From the NCBI RefSeq assembly GCF_002835735.1, contig NZ_PISD01000010.1:1-64000 (forward strand): DNA of 64,000 nucleotides, given 5' to 3'. The notes beneath the pieces were generated by a model. The model saw only the letters and a program-made list of their open reading frames with translations, had not been told where the DNA came from and did no database searches. Source of the DNA: Cytobacillus horneckiae. Its GTDB lineage: Bacteria; Bacillota; Bacilli; Bacillales; Cytobacillaceae. Every line of letters begins with the position of its first letter. Position 1 is the stretch's first letter. Shown piece after piece: positions 1 to 8,061 of the stretch. A program made the translations under genes and the position numbers.

Positions 1-479
1 CCTGGCTGTTCCGGTTCTGGCTGCTCTAATTCGACAATTGTAATCGAGCTTTCATCGAAAGCTAGTTGAAGCTCATGATCCATTCCATAGCTCATCGACA
101 TTTTAATATTTGTCGGAGTAGATAAACTATCAATCACAAACCTAATATTTCTTGAATTATCTTCCACATTGTCGCTAATAATTTCAACGTCTTGATAAGC
201 TCCGTTTACTTGTGTTTGAAACTTATTAATAACATGCCTAGCTCCAAGCTTGAAAGAAACACTATGTTTACCATCCTTCACAACTAAAGTGGCAGGCTTT
301 GAAAAATAGGCTGCCCATCCGCTCGGAGCAGGCTGACCATTGTAGATCACATCATAGTTGATTGTATATTCTCCATTTGGAAGAACCTCTGCAGCTTGTG
401 CTTGATGTGGTGCAATATTCTGGATAATTCCTAAAGCAAAAATAAAAAGTGCGACGATTGCTTTAAAGGTTTTTTTCAT
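1..479 (-). CDS. NEAT-domain haem-binding protein (partial, N-terminal part)
   Basis: The gene enters from the left edge, so only about 159 N-terminal residues are visible. A signal peptide (MKKTFKAIVALFIFALG, Ala-rich cleavage region near residue 30) is followed by one NEAT domain. The domain starts near NGEYTINYDV and ends near the strand that normally carries the haem-ligating YxxxY. Here that strand reads YGMDHELQLAF, so the second tyrosine position is histidine. A Glu/Pro-rich linker (ELEQPEPEQP) follows, which suggests more domains beyond the edge. NEAT proteins bind haem or haemoproteins at the cell surface and pass haem to an ABC importer. The ATG lies 2 bases beyond the stop codon of the upstream NEAT gene, so the two are probably one Fur-controlled transcript. 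Family assignment is firm; the exact Isd equivalent is not known. Confidence 0.85.
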   Translation of the reverse strand, partial: MKKTFKAIVALFIFALGIIQNIAPHQAQAAEVLPNGEYTINYDVIYNGQPAPSGWAAYFSKPATLVVKDGKHSVSFKLGARHVINKFQTQVNGAYQDVEIISDNVEDNSRNIRFVIDSLSTPTNIKMSMSYGMDHELQLAFDESSITIVELEQPEPEQP

Positions 480-481
480 TT

Positions 482-1132
482 TTATCCCCTTTTAACCGTA
501 ATTTTACGAATTAATACAGCACTAGACCCGATTAATAATGCCAACAGGATGTAAAGATTTGTTGTGTCACCAGTTTCAGGGTTGGGCACGGTGCCGTTTG
601 CGCTATTACCGCCTTCACTATTTCCTGACACAGCTGCAGCATCATCTTTATCTTTACTTTTACTGTCGTTATTTGTTTGAGCGGTTTCAATCACCTTCAT
701 GCTTCCTTCATTAAATGAAAGTCTGATAGAATACCAATGATCATATGAAGCATCCGCAATGACGTGAATTTTTGCATTAACTGGACTCGAGATAGAGTCT
801 ACTGCAAATTGAACCGTTTCATTTTCCCCATTTTGAGAAACAGTTGTTACATTTTTCAAGCTTCCTGCTGACTCAACTTGGAACTCTTTAATCATTGAGC
901 TTGTTGTTGTTAATTCCACCAGCGTTTGCCCATTCTTTACAGTCACCTTAGCAGGTTTAGCAAAATAGCCGTCTGCCATAGATGCCGAACCGCTATCAGG
1001 CTTGATGACGGAATATGGAACACTATAGCTTCCATCTGCCAGCTGCGCGGATGTATGTATAGTTGGCGCTAAAAAAAGAAATAAGCCAAATAGCATAGCT
1101 AAACATGAACGAAATGTTGTATTCTTATTCAA
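482..1132 (-). CDS. Cell-wall-anchored NEAT-domain protein (IsdC-like)
   Basis: A 216-residue surface protein expected to bind haem in the wall and relay it inward. Residues 1-30 are a signal peptide. Residues about 31-150 are one NEAT domain with the SMADGYF element near the start and a canonical YDHWY (YxxxY) haem-ligand motif near residue 130. A Ser/Asp/Lys linker is followed by the sorting signal NPETGDTTN, a hydrophobic stretch and a basic tail, the layout of a sortase substrate. NPxTG resembles the sortase B signals of IsdC proteins. The start is a TTG behind AAGGAGG. The gene is followed after 2 bases by the second NEAT gene and preceded by Fur boxes, so iron-starvation induction is expected. 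No sortase gene is in view; it may lie beyond the left edge. Confidence 0.9.
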   Translation of the reverse strand: MNKNTTFRSCLAMLFGLFLFLAPTIHTSAQLADGSYSVPYSVIKPDSGSASMADGYFAKPAKVTVKNGQTLVELTTTSSMIKEFQVESAGSLKNVTTVSQNGENETVQFAVDSISSPVNAKIHVIADASYDHWYSIRLSFNEGSMKVIETAQTNNDSKSKDKDDAAAVSGNSEGGNSANGTVPNPETGDTTNLYILLALLIGSSAVLIRKITVKRG

Positions 1133-1155
1133 CTCTTAAATTCCTCCTTCATAAA

Positions 1156-1174
1156 TGATTATCATTCTCAATTA
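1156..1174. promoter_or_regulatory. Fur box 1 (upstream of NEAT operon)
   Basis: TGATTATCATTCTCAATTA closely follows the Fur consensus GATAATGATTATCATTATC. It sits about 25 bases upstream of the TTG start of the anchored NEAT gene, where bound Fur would block transcription. Confidence 0.75.
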
Positions 1175-1229
1175 TATTGAAATAAAAAAACTTATTATCA
1201 TCCTATTAAATAAGCCTTCTCCATCTAAT

Positions 1230-1248
1230 TGATTATCATTCTCAATAT
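1230..1248. promoter_or_regulatory. Fur box 2
   Basis: TGATTATCATTCTCAATAT is a near copy of box 1, 74 bases further upstream of the NEAT operon. Two tandem sites point to tight iron repression. Confidence 0.7.
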
Positions 1249-1339
1249 TATTCAAAAAAAATAATCCTCTTGCAATCCTCCTCTTTCAAAAATCATCTAG
1301 GTAAATAGGATGACACACCTTACGAATCCAATTGTAATT

Positions 1340-1358
1340 GATAATGATTATCATCGTC
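1340..1358. promoter_or_regulatory. Fur box 3 (best match)
   Basis: GATAATGATTATCATCGTC contains the full 15-base core TGATAATGATTATCA without mismatch. It lies between the NEAT operon and the sigma-factor operon, about 50 bases upstream of the latter's proposed -35 region, so it could act on either direction. Confidence 0.75.
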
Positions 1359-1405
1359 AATAGTTTTTCACACTTTCCCCACATTTTTTAAAATAAATTA
1401 AAATT

Positions 1406-1433
1406 TGCCAACACTTTACCTCTCTTATCCGTT
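1406..1433 (+). promoter_or_regulatory. Candidate ECF-type (self-recognised) promoter
   Basis: TGCCAAC at 1406-1412 (AAC core of an ECF -35) is followed after 17 bases by CGTT at 1430-1433 (ECF -10 type). The pair lies directly upstream of the ECF sigma gene, where autoregulated ECF genes carry their own promoter. This is pattern inference only. Confidence 0.4.
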
Positions 1434-1487
1434 ATCTATATGAAGCTGATAAAATAAAGCATTATGTATCGAAAATGGGTGATTTCA

Positions 1488-1943
1488 TTGCAAACCATGT
1501 ATGAAGATTTAAAAGCTGATTTGCGGCGCTTTGCTCTCTCTATTGCCAGCCATCAGCAAGATGCACACGATTTAATCCAAGTAGCCTTGGAAAAAGCATT
1601 ATTTGTCGAAGATATAGAAAGCTGGCCTCGCTATAAACAAAAAGCATGGTTTTATCGGGTAATGAAAAATCATCTTATCGACGAGCGCCGAAAACATCAA
1701 CGTGAAATGGAATGGGATGAAATGATGGATTTAACTCTACCTTCAGGAACCATTAGTGCACTGGAAATGGTTGATTTATTAAAACGATTGCCGGAAATCC
1801 AAAGTGATATTGTCTTTAAAAAATATTGGGTTGGCCTAACGAGTAAGGAAATTGCCGAAAATCTCAACATTCCAGCTTCGACAGTCAGATATCATTTATC
1901 AAAAGCGATAAGTGCTTTAAGAAATTATCTTGAGGAGGAATAA
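1488..1943 (+). CDS. RNA polymerase sigma factor, ECF type (sigma-70 family)
   Basis: A small sigma factor of about 150 residues made only of region 2 and region 4. Region 2 covers roughly residues 10-75 (HDLIQVALEKAL, then AWFYRVMKNHLIDERRK, the -10 recognition part). Region 4 is at residues about 95-145 (LTSKEIAENLNIPASTVRYH helix-turn-helix), which would bind the -35 element. Three in-frame starts exist: ATG 1464 without a binding site, TTG 1488 behind GGGTGA at a good distance, and ATG 1497. TTG 1488 is preferred. The gene is followed after 2 bases by the repetitive protein gene and then an MFS exporter. No transmembrane anti-sigma gene is adjacent, which is unusual for this class. Confidence 0.88.
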   Translation: MQTMYEDLKADLRRFALSIASHQQDAHDLIQVALEKALFVEDIESWPRYKQKAWFYRVMKNHLIDERRKHQREMEWDEMMDLTLPSGTISALEMVDLLKRLPEIQSDIVFKKYWVGLTSKEIAENLNIPASTVRYHLSKAISALRNYLEEE

Positions 1944-1945
1944 TT

Positions 1946-3136
1946 ATGGGACAGCGTATTGGAAATATCGGATTATTAAACATAATGAACGCAACAGAAG
2001 AAAGTATTAAAAAGATTGACTATATAGAAAATGTAGGTACGCTAATGTATTCACCCAATAATGCACATTTATTAACAAGCTTGAGCATTGGAAATATTGG
2101 CGAATCGATTTCTGTAGAGAAGGACTATCAAGTAACAAATGGAATGATTTCATTGGATGCTGCATTTTTACAGGCTGTTAAAGAACCTCTCTCGATCCTT
2201 ATTAATGGAGCTATTATCATCAACGAGGATGTTACAGCTGATTTACTGAAAACAGCTGAGATTCAAATCATTACCAATGGAGTCATCTATTCTCCACCGC
2301 ATCTAAAAGGGGCTGTGCAGACGAAAATGAAAAAAACTTCAGGTACTATACTTACCTACGAAGGAAAAGAACCAAGACCTGAAATAGGGAAAGTAACGAT
2401 TAATAACAGTTATCTTCAATCCCTTTCAGGAAATGAAAACATCATCGTCAACGGGGTACTCACTATGGATGAAATGCTTGATATGGATATGTTTGCTGAA
2501 AAACTAAACCGCATAGACGTCAACGGGGTTGTTGAACTTTACGAACATCAAAATGCCTACTTTACGAATAAAGGACTTGTTAACGGATCAAAAACAATCA
2601 TTCCTAATGGGTATAAGCATATTAAATCAATGCGATCGCTTGACCGCCATTCTATTCGGCGTTTTAAAAGCCAATCTATTTTTACAAAAAAACCAATAGT
2701 ACTCGAGAAAGATATTACGAGAGAGATGTATGCGAACGCCTTTCAATTTATCCATACAACGTCCTATATTGTATGTCATGAAGAAATTGAAGATTTAGTT
2801 TTTGAATCACTTCATAATTTTGAAAATGAAGTTTATATCTACCATGAAAACATGCGGTTTATTAACGAAGAGCAATGGGGAAAAATGGATTTCCAAATGT
2901 TAGATGATGGAACAACGCTGATTGTCGAAAAGGAATTAACGATTACGGCTGACCTTAGCATCGATGATTGCAAAAAAATCGATAGTATTATTCTGCTAGG
3001 AGAAATTCATGTGCCCAATTCCGAAGTAAAAGCTGTTTTACAAAAACATATAAAGGTTTTTAATGGTCTAATAATTGATGATTCACTTACAAATGAAACA
3101 GTAGAAATAAGAAATATTGGGGAGCTAACATTATAG
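1946..3136 (+). CDS. Repetitive NG-motif protein of unknown function, cotranscribed with ECF sigma
   Basis: A 396-residue soluble protein with no signal peptide or membrane segment. It is built from recurring units of roughly 45 residues in which a hydrophobic strand ends in N-G or N-x-G: IENVGTLMYS, IGNIGESISV, ILINGAIIIN, IITNGVIYSP, IIVNGVLTMD, IDVNGVVELY and, at the C-terminus, VFNGLIID and IRNIGELTL. Between repeats lies a helical L-rich segment. The spacing suggests a solenoid or beta-helical fold; I do not recognise a named family. Its start follows GAGGAGG and comes 2 bases after the sigma gene, so translational coupling is likely. Because no anti-sigma factor is present, this protein is a candidate for controlling the sigma factor or sensing the stress. 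That role is inference. Confidence 0.75.
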   Translation: MGQRIGNIGLLNIMNATEESIKKIDYIENVGTLMYSPNNAHLLTSLSIGNIGESISVEKDYQVTNGMISLDAAFLQAVKEPLSILINGAIIINEDVTADLLKTAEIQIITNGVIYSPPHLKGAVQTKMKKTSGTILTYEGKEPRPEIGKVTINNSYLQSLSGNENIIVNGVLTMDEMLDMDMFAEKLNRIDVNGVVELYEHQNAYFTNKGLVNGSKTIIPNGYKHIKSMRSLDRHSIRRFKSQSIFTKKPIVLEKDITREMYANAFQFIHTTSYIVCHEEIEDLVFESLHNFENEVYIYHENMRFINEEQWGKMDFQMLDDGTTLIVEKELTITADLSIDDCKKIDSIILLGEIHVPNSEVKAVLQKHIKVFNGLIIDDSLTNETVEIRNIGELTL

Positions 3137-3150
3137 AAAGGAGCAGTGTG

Positions 3151-4491
3151 ATGGAGCATCCATACATGCTTGAAATTGCTAAACAAAAGGCTCAAGAGAT
3201 GATTGATTCCGCTTCTTCTCCTAACTCGTATATTGAATTTCCATTTGAGCCCCATCGTCAGCCAAGGACAATTTGGGATGTGCCTGGATATAAAAAATTA
3301 TTTTCATCATATAGTATTTCAATTATCGGACAATGGTTTGATATGGTTGCATTAATGGTAGTATTTGGTTATATTTGGGACGCGCATCCATTTATGCTCG
3401 CTTTAATTCCGGTAGCATATGGAGCACCCCAAGCCTTGCTGTCGCAATTCGCTGGCGTACTTGTTGACCGCATCAATAAAATCAGGCTGATGGCATTCGC
3501 TGATGCGGTTTCCGTACTATTAACTGTAAGCTTGTATTTTGCTGGTTCTCCATGGACTGCCTTAATTCTGCTTGCCATCCGAGCTTCAGTGAATGTTGTA
3601 CATTACCCGGCACAAGCCAGTCTTATTCGCGAATTGATTCCTGACTCCATGCGGATCAAAGCGATTACATGGAATGGCGGAATCAACCAGGCGGCGAAGA
3701 TTATCGCCCCTCTAGCCGGAGGTGCATTGCTCTCACTGTTTCCTGCTAAAAATCTATTATTGGTAACTGCGGCAGCATTCTTTATTTCAGCTTGCTTGTT
3801 GGTTTCACTGCAAAGGCAAATCCACTTAAAGAATAAAGCGCTTAATTTAACAGAAAATCAGCTTACCTTTATGCAGCAATGGCGGATTGGCTGGAAAAGT
3901 GTTGTCACGAACAGGATCTTAGCCATGACTGTCTCACTCTCATTATTAGGGATGATTGTTATTCAACTGGTGGATGCCCAATTCCCTGCTCTTTTCCGTG
4001 ATATTGCGCCAAACAATCCAGAGTTTATGACTTGGATTATTTCAGCAATTGGCACAGGGTCAATTAGCTCTATGTATGTGCTCAATCGCTTAAAGGAATT
4101 TAAGCAATTGAGTTGGTGGCTATGCAGCTCACTCGTGCTAATTGGCATCGGATTCACCGGAATCGGTCTACTGCAGGCTGGCTTTGCAATCGGCCTCGCC
4201 ATTCTATTAGGAGTATTGTGCGGTATTGGCTGCGGCATATCAATTATTATATCTAATTATGTGATTCAAACAGTCCCAGAAGCTGATCATGTCAGTACAA
4301 TTGCAGGAATATTCCAAACTTTAATGAGTACTTCAGTATTTGTTTCCCCATTAATTGGCGCTGCAATAATTCAATTAACGAGTGTTCGTGCCGCATTTAT
4401 CAGTTGTGGAACATTGCTGATTTTATTTGCGGCTGTACCGATTTTATTTAAAAAACGCCAACCGTCATTATTGAGGCAAAATTCTATTTAG
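3151..4491 (+). CDS. MFS transporter (probable drug or metabolite exporter)
   Basis: About 446 residues with some 12 hydrophobic segments. The N-terminal 45 residues are cytosolic, and the first segment begins near LFSSYSISIIGQWFDMVALM. The MFS loop motif appears as GVLVDRINKIRLM near residue 105. The pattern fits the MFS_3/EntS-like exporter branch. ATG 3151 lies 7 bases after AAAGGAG; a GTG one codon earlier is too close. It is the third gene of the sigma operon, only 14 bases from the preceding stop, and ends at a strong terminator. The likely logic is a sigma factor that turns on an efflux pump. The substrate cannot be told from sequence. Confidence 0.85.
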   Translation: MEHPYMLEIAKQKAQEMIDSASSPNSYIEFPFEPHRQPRTIWDVPGYKKLFSSYSISIIGQWFDMVALMVVFGYIWDAHPFMLALIPVAYGAPQALLSQFAGVLVDRINKIRLMAFADAVSVLLTVSLYFAGSPWTALILLAIRASVNVVHYPAQASLIRELIPDSMRIKAITWNGGINQAAKIIAPLAGGALLSLFPAKNLLLVTAAAFFISACLLVSLQRQIHLKNKALNLTENQLTFMQQWRIGWKSVVTNRILAMTVSLSLLGMIVIQLVDAQFPALFRDIAPNNPEFMTWIISAIGTGSISSMYVLNRLKEFKQLSWWLCSSLVLIGIGFTGIGLLQAGFAIGLAILLGVLCGIGCGISIIISNYVIQTVPEADHVSTIAGIFQTLMSTSVFVSPLIGAAIIQLTSVRAAFISCGTLLILFAAVPILFKKRQPSLLRQNSI

Positions 4492-4499
4492 AGCAATCA

Positions 4500-4530
4500 C
4501 GGCACTTTTAAAAGTGCCGGATTTTATTTT
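4500..4530 (+). terminator. Rho-independent terminator of the sigma operon
   Basis: CGGCACTTTTAAAAGTGCCG is a perfect palindrome followed by ATTTTATTTT, 8 bases after the MFS stop codon. Confidence 0.85.
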
Positions 4531-4535
4531 GATAT

Positions 4536-4640
4536 TTAAGCAGAACATTTTTTCAATTTTTCTATGTTAAACACTTTATCAACAACATGCCAGTCTAAAC
4601 TGACCTCCACACCTTCAATATAACCATCAATAATCACCAT
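4536..4640 (-). pseudogene. Possible small ORF or gene remnant (34 codons)
   Basis: The minus strand encodes MVIIDGYIEGVEVSLDWH and continues to a TAA, with a composition like real protein (alternating hydrophobic and acidic residues). An in-frame stop lies 7 codons upstream of the ATG and no ribosome binding site precedes it. It may be the tail of a decayed gene. No family recognised. Confidence 0.3.
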
Positions 4641-4759
4641 CGTTTTATAAAAATAGGCTCATTCAATCCCCCACTCCCCTTTTAAATTGACCTTATTATA
4701 GTTTTCATTACTTAAAAAAGGGTAAATAAAAATTGAAGTTTCTAACAGGAGTGACTACG

Positions 4760-4984
4760 ATGCTGAATAGGAGTGAAAAGCGCTTAATTATCCATGATTT
4801 GCTATATTTAAAAAATTTAAAATCAAGACTTCCATACGGGAGCAAGGAAAAAATTGATACACTGAATGAAGAAATCTCCTTCATCGAAAATATTATTCAA
4901 TTGCACAATATGACACAGAAAGAGATTCAAGGATATATTTCATTTTTGCAATCCAATCAAAACAGAGAATATTATTATGAGTAA
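4760..4984 (+). CDS. Small hypothetical protein, helical
   Basis: Translation most likely starts at ATG 4760, nine bases after AGGAG (4747-4751), giving 74 residues (MLNRSEKRLIIHDLLYLKN...). The protein is predicted to be all-helical, charged and soluble, with a Tyr-rich end (REYYYE). No known domain was recognised. It stands alone between the sigma operon and the ABC importer and is followed by a terminator. The good Shine-Dalgarno site and codon use support a real gene; function is unknown. Confidence 0.6.
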   Translation: MLNRSEKRLIIHDLLYLKNLKSRLPYGSKEKIDTLNEEISFIENIIQLHNMTQKEIQGYISFLQSNQNREYYYE

Positions 4985-5051
4985 AAGATTTAGAAGTTTT
5001 TTTCGTCGTAGTCTTTATATTCATCACACTACAAAATATGATTATTTAATT

Positions 5052-5076
5052 CCTCAATTCGTTGAGGTTTTTTTTA
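5052..5076 (+). terminator. Terminator after small gene
   Basis: CCTCAATTCGTTGAGG followed by a run of eight T is a textbook intrinsic terminator with a UUCG loop, about 70 bases after the stop of the 74-residue gene. Confidence 0.85.
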
Positions 5077-5120
5077 TTCATTAATATTTTCTAAATTCGT
5101 TAAATTTTCTAACAATTATA

Positions 5121-5148
5121 TTGACAATCGTTAACATTATGATAATAT
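5121..5148 (+). promoter_or_regulatory. Sigma-A-like promoter of the ABC importer operon
   Basis: TTGACA (5121-5126) and TAATAT (5143-5148) are separated by 16 bases. The resulting leader is about 110 bases long and contains a small hairpin with a CCATTT/AAATGG stem near 5212-5225. No known riboswitch motif is seen in the leader. Confidence 0.5.
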
Positions 5149-5267
5149 TTAAAACATTGTATTGTATATAAAACTATCTTTCTTGAAGTTTTAATTAGGC
5201 AATACTTAAGCCATTTCTAAATGGTTACTTAGAAACGATAAAATAATATGATAAGGAGATTTCTACT

Positions 5268-6314
5268 ATGAAAAAACTATTTTCCTTGCTTTCCGCATGC
5301 CTTTTATTTTTAGTCCTTTCTGCATGTGGAACAAACAGCTCTTCTGGTGCAAATAATGGAGAGGCAACACCGATTACATTTGCAGAACCTGCTAGAATCC
5401 TTTCATTTGCTCCGCTATATGTTGCTATTGAACAAGGCTATTTCGAAGAAGAGGGCATTGATGCCAAAATCGCATCCGGAGGCGGTGGCTCACAAGTAAT
5501 CGCGACTGTTTTATCTGAAGATTCCCAATTCGCAATCAGCGCTCCCCGCGCTATGCTTTCTGCTATCGAAGCAGGAGAAGATTTGGTAGCTATCCAAGGG
5601 CTTAACTCTGCCTTAACCTACGAGGTTGCTTTTTCTAAAAAATTCATGGAAGAAAAGGAATTAACGAAAGATTCATCTTTAGAGGATAAAATGGCTGCTT
5701 TAAACGGTGCTACTATCGGCTCTAACCAAGTCGGGGATTCAGGAGATGTGTATCTGAGATACCTGATGGAAAAATATGGACAGGACCAAAAAACGCTAGA
5801 GACAGTAAAAATGGATGGAACTGGAGCTAAAGTCGGCGCGATGCAGGAAGGAATTATTGATGGCGGCATTGCCTCTGCCCCATTCTCTGCACAGGTAGAA
5901 GCGGAAAATGGCGGACTATTAGCCTTTAGACTAAGCGATGAGGATATGTATGCTGAACTTGCATGGGAAATCGTTTTTGCTAAGCGTGATTATATTGAAG
6001 AAAACCCGGAATTGGCTGCTAAAGTGGTGAAAGCTTTAGGTAAAGGAATTGAATTTACGAGAGAAAACCCTAAAGAGGCTGGTTCTGCAATCGTTTCTTA
6101 TTTTGAAGGAGTAGATGAAGAAATACTGCAAGCTTCATTAAAAGGATTAAAGCCCACTTATGTCGGTTACGGTGAAATGACACAAGCCGCTTGGGACAAT
6201 GCCCAAGATCCTTTAGTGGATTTAAGTGACATCTCAGGAGTTCCAACTAAACATGATACAACAGAGGATGTTCTTTGGACAAACAGCTTTATTAAAGAGG
6301 CTTTCTCTAAATAA
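5268..6314 (+). CDS. ABC transporter substrate-binding lipoprotein, NitT/TauT (NMT1/THI5-like) family
   Basis: A 348-residue solute receptor anchored outside the membrane. The signal peptide ends in the lipobox LSAC (Cys near residue 20), followed by a Ser/Gly linker. The NMT1-like fold starts at PARILSFAPLYVAIEQGYFEEEGIDAK-type sequence, and the core includes the loop GAKVGAMQEGIIDGGIASAP near residue 190. Such receptors serve importers of sulfonates, nitrate, pyrimidine precursors or riboflavin. It is the first gene of a three-gene operon with its ATPase (23 bases downstream) and permease. No enzyme gene lies beside it to reveal the substrate. Start ATG follows AAGGAG. Confidence 0.9.
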   Translation: MKKLFSLLSACLLFLVLSACGTNSSSGANNGEATPITFAEPARILSFAPLYVAIEQGYFEEEGIDAKIASGGGGSQVIATVLSEDSQFAISAPRAMLSAIEAGEDLVAIQGLNSALTYEVAFSKKFMEEKELTKDSSLEDKMAALNGATIGSNQVGDSGDVYLRYLMEKYGQDQKTLETVKMDGTGAKVGAMQEGIIDGGIASAPFSAQVEAENGGLLAFRLSDEDMYAELAWEIVFAKRDYIEENPELAAKVVKALGKGIEFTRENPKEAGSAIVSYFEGVDEEILQASLKGLKPTYVGYGEMTQAAWDNAQDPLVDLSDISGVPTKHDTTEDVLWTNSFIKEAFSK

Positions 6315-6337
6315 TTCATAAGGAAAGGATGATTCTT

Positions 6338-7147
6338 ATGGCATCTGCTGCAGCCAGCAACCCAAAATTACAAAGCCAATTTTTAGACGTTACCTATGTA
6401 AACAATAAAACAGGCAGCGAAGTGATTGCACTAAAAAATATTAATCTCACAATTGAAGAAGGGGAATTTATTTGTATTGTAGGTCCATCAGGTTGTGGTA
6501 AAACTACTTTTTTAAATACGATCATCGGATTTATAAAACCGAGTAATGGATCAATTCTTTTAGATAACAAAAAAATTGAGGGGCCTGGGCGCGATCGTTC
6601 AATGGTTTTCCAATCACCCAGCCTGCTGCCTTGGAGGAATGTGAAGGATAACGTCATGTATGGGGTAGAACTGCAAAAAAGAGTCACATCCGAAACAAAA
6701 AAAATCGCATTAGAATATATTGAAATGGTTGGTCTTAAAGGGTTTGAAAATCATTTTCCTCATGAATTATCAGGAGGGATGCAGCAGCGTGTTAATTTAG
6801 CACGGGCATTAACTGTCGACCCCTCACTTTTACTATTAGATGAACCATTTTCTGCACTTGATGCTCAAACTCGTGAATTCATGCAACAGGAACTATTGCG
6901 CATTTGGAGTGAAACTAAAAAAACAAGTATTTTTATTACTCACCAAATAGATGAAGCTGTCTTTTTAGCTGATAGAGTCTTTGTGTTCGGTGCCCGCCCT
7001 GGACATTTAGTAGATGATATCAAAATACAATTAAACCGTCCTCGTGCGTTAAAAATTAAAAGAGAACCTCAATTTTTAAAATATGTTGATCATATTTGGG
7101 GGTTAATTGAACATGAATCATCTAAGCAAGGATTTGAGGTGGAGTAG
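6338..7147 (+). CDS. ABC transporter ATP-binding protein, NitT/TauT family (SsuB/TauB-like)
   Basis: About 269 residues forming the cytosolic motor of the importer. Walker A is GPSGCGKTT near residue 50, the Q-loop is at VFQSPSLLPW, the signature motif is LSGGMQQR, Walker B is LLLLDEPFSALD, and the switch histidine is in FITHQIDEA. The MVFQ..LLPW..V.DN pattern is typical of the nitrate/sulfonate class. Two ATGs are in frame: ATG 6329 touches the AGGAAAGG site, so ATG 6338, nine bases away, is the likely start. The stop lies 3 bases before the permease start. Confidence 0.93.
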   Translation: MASAAASNPKLQSQFLDVTYVNNKTGSEVIALKNINLTIEEGEFICIVGPSGCGKTTFLNTIIGFIKPSNGSILLDNKKIEGPGRDRSMVFQSPSLLPWRNVKDNVMYGVELQKRVTSETKKIALEYIEMVGLKGFENHFPHELSGGMQQRVNLARALTVDPSLLLLDEPFSALDAQTREFMQQELLRIWSETKKTSIFITHQIDEAVFLADRVFVFGARPGHLVDDIKIQLNRPRALKIKREPQFLKYVDHIWGLIEHESSKQGFEVE

Positions 7148-7150
7148 AGA

Positions 7151-7963
7151 ATGAAAAAAGACGAAACGATAACCCTCGGTAAATTTAAACAAACAAAGAA
7201 GAAAATCTCTAATTCACAGAGAAATTTTATGATAAGTACCTTTTCAGTCATCGCCTTTTTAATTTTATGGGAAGTCTGCTCATATTATAAACTAGTGAAC
7301 CCTTTATTTATCAGCTCGCCCTTAAAGATTGTCGAGGCAGCGGGAGCATTATTTGTAGATTCGGCGTATTTGAATCATATTGGCGTAAGCACCTATGAGT
7401 TTGCGATAGGATTTCTTTTCGCACTCATAATCGGCATACCGATTGGCATTTTTGCTGGCTGGAATCAGATTTTTAACGCTATTATTAACCCGTTCGTATC
7501 TGCATTGTATGTAACACCAAAGGTAGCATTGCTTCCTATTATTATCATTGCTTTTGGCATAGGAATCACTTCAAAAATTGTCGTTGTGTTTTTAATGGCG
7601 TTTTTTCCTATCGTCATGAGTGCCCAAAAGGCAATGAGCACGCTTGATCAAAATTTAATTAAGGCTGCACGAAGCTTTACTGCATCGGAGTTTCAAATTT
7701 TCAGGACCATTGCCCTCCCTTCAACAGTCCCTTTTTTGCTTAATGGAATCCGAATTGGATTAGGACAAGGATTAATAGCCATTGTTGTAGGCGAAATGTA
7801 CGCATCAACAGCTGGAATTGGCTATCACTTAACACATGCCGGACAAAACTTAAAAACAGCTGAAATGTTTGTCGGTGTTGCAGTCATCGCTATATCTGGT
7901 GTTATTCTTACAGGAATGATTGGGTTAATCGAGAAAAAGTTCTCTTCTTGGAAGCCTGAATGA
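7151..7963 (+). CDS. ABC transporter permease, NitT/TauT family (SsuC/TauC-like)
   Basis: 270 residues with about six membrane segments and the BPD_transp_1 domain. The cytoplasmic EAA loop is seen as AARSFTASEFQIFRTIALPSTVPFLLNGIRIG, here cited by position (about 172-203). A basic 25-residue N-terminal tail precedes the first segment. The protein forms the membrane channel with the ATPase encoded immediately upstream, and the operon ends at a bidirectional terminator shared with the convergent hemAT gene. The substrate is unresolved. Confidence 0.92.
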   Translation: MKKDETITLGKFKQTKKKISNSQRNFMISTFSVIAFLILWEVCSYYKLVNPLFISSPLKIVEAAGALFVDSAYLNHIGVSTYEFAIGFLFALIIGIPIGIFAGWNQIFNAIINPFVSALYVTPKVALLPIIIIAFGIGITSKIVVVFLMAFFPIVMSAQKAMSTLDQNLIKAARSFTASEFQIFRTIALPSTVPFLLNGIRIGLGQGLIAIVVGEMYASTAGIGYHLTHAGQNLKTAEMFVGVAVIAISGVILTGMIGLIEKKFSSWKPE

Positions 7964-8002
7964 GTGAAGATTAATGGGCGATCTTTCTAACAGTTACTTC
8001 TT

Positions 8003-8043
8003 AAAATAAATGAGCTGCCATTTAGACAGCTCATTTATTTTTC
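8003..8043. terminator. Bidirectional terminator between ABC operon and hemAT
   Basis: AAATAAATGAGCTG, a 9-base loop, then CAGCTCATTTATTT form a long stem with A/T runs on both sides. It lies in the 98-base gap between convergent genes. Confidence 0.85.
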
Positions 8044-8061
8044 AAGCCCATGAACAATCAT

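Noticed and set aside
5150-5267. Thiamine (TPP) or other riboswitch in the leader of the NMT1/THI5-like operon
   Set aside because: I looked for the conserved CTGAGA and related cores and found none; only a small hairpin is present.
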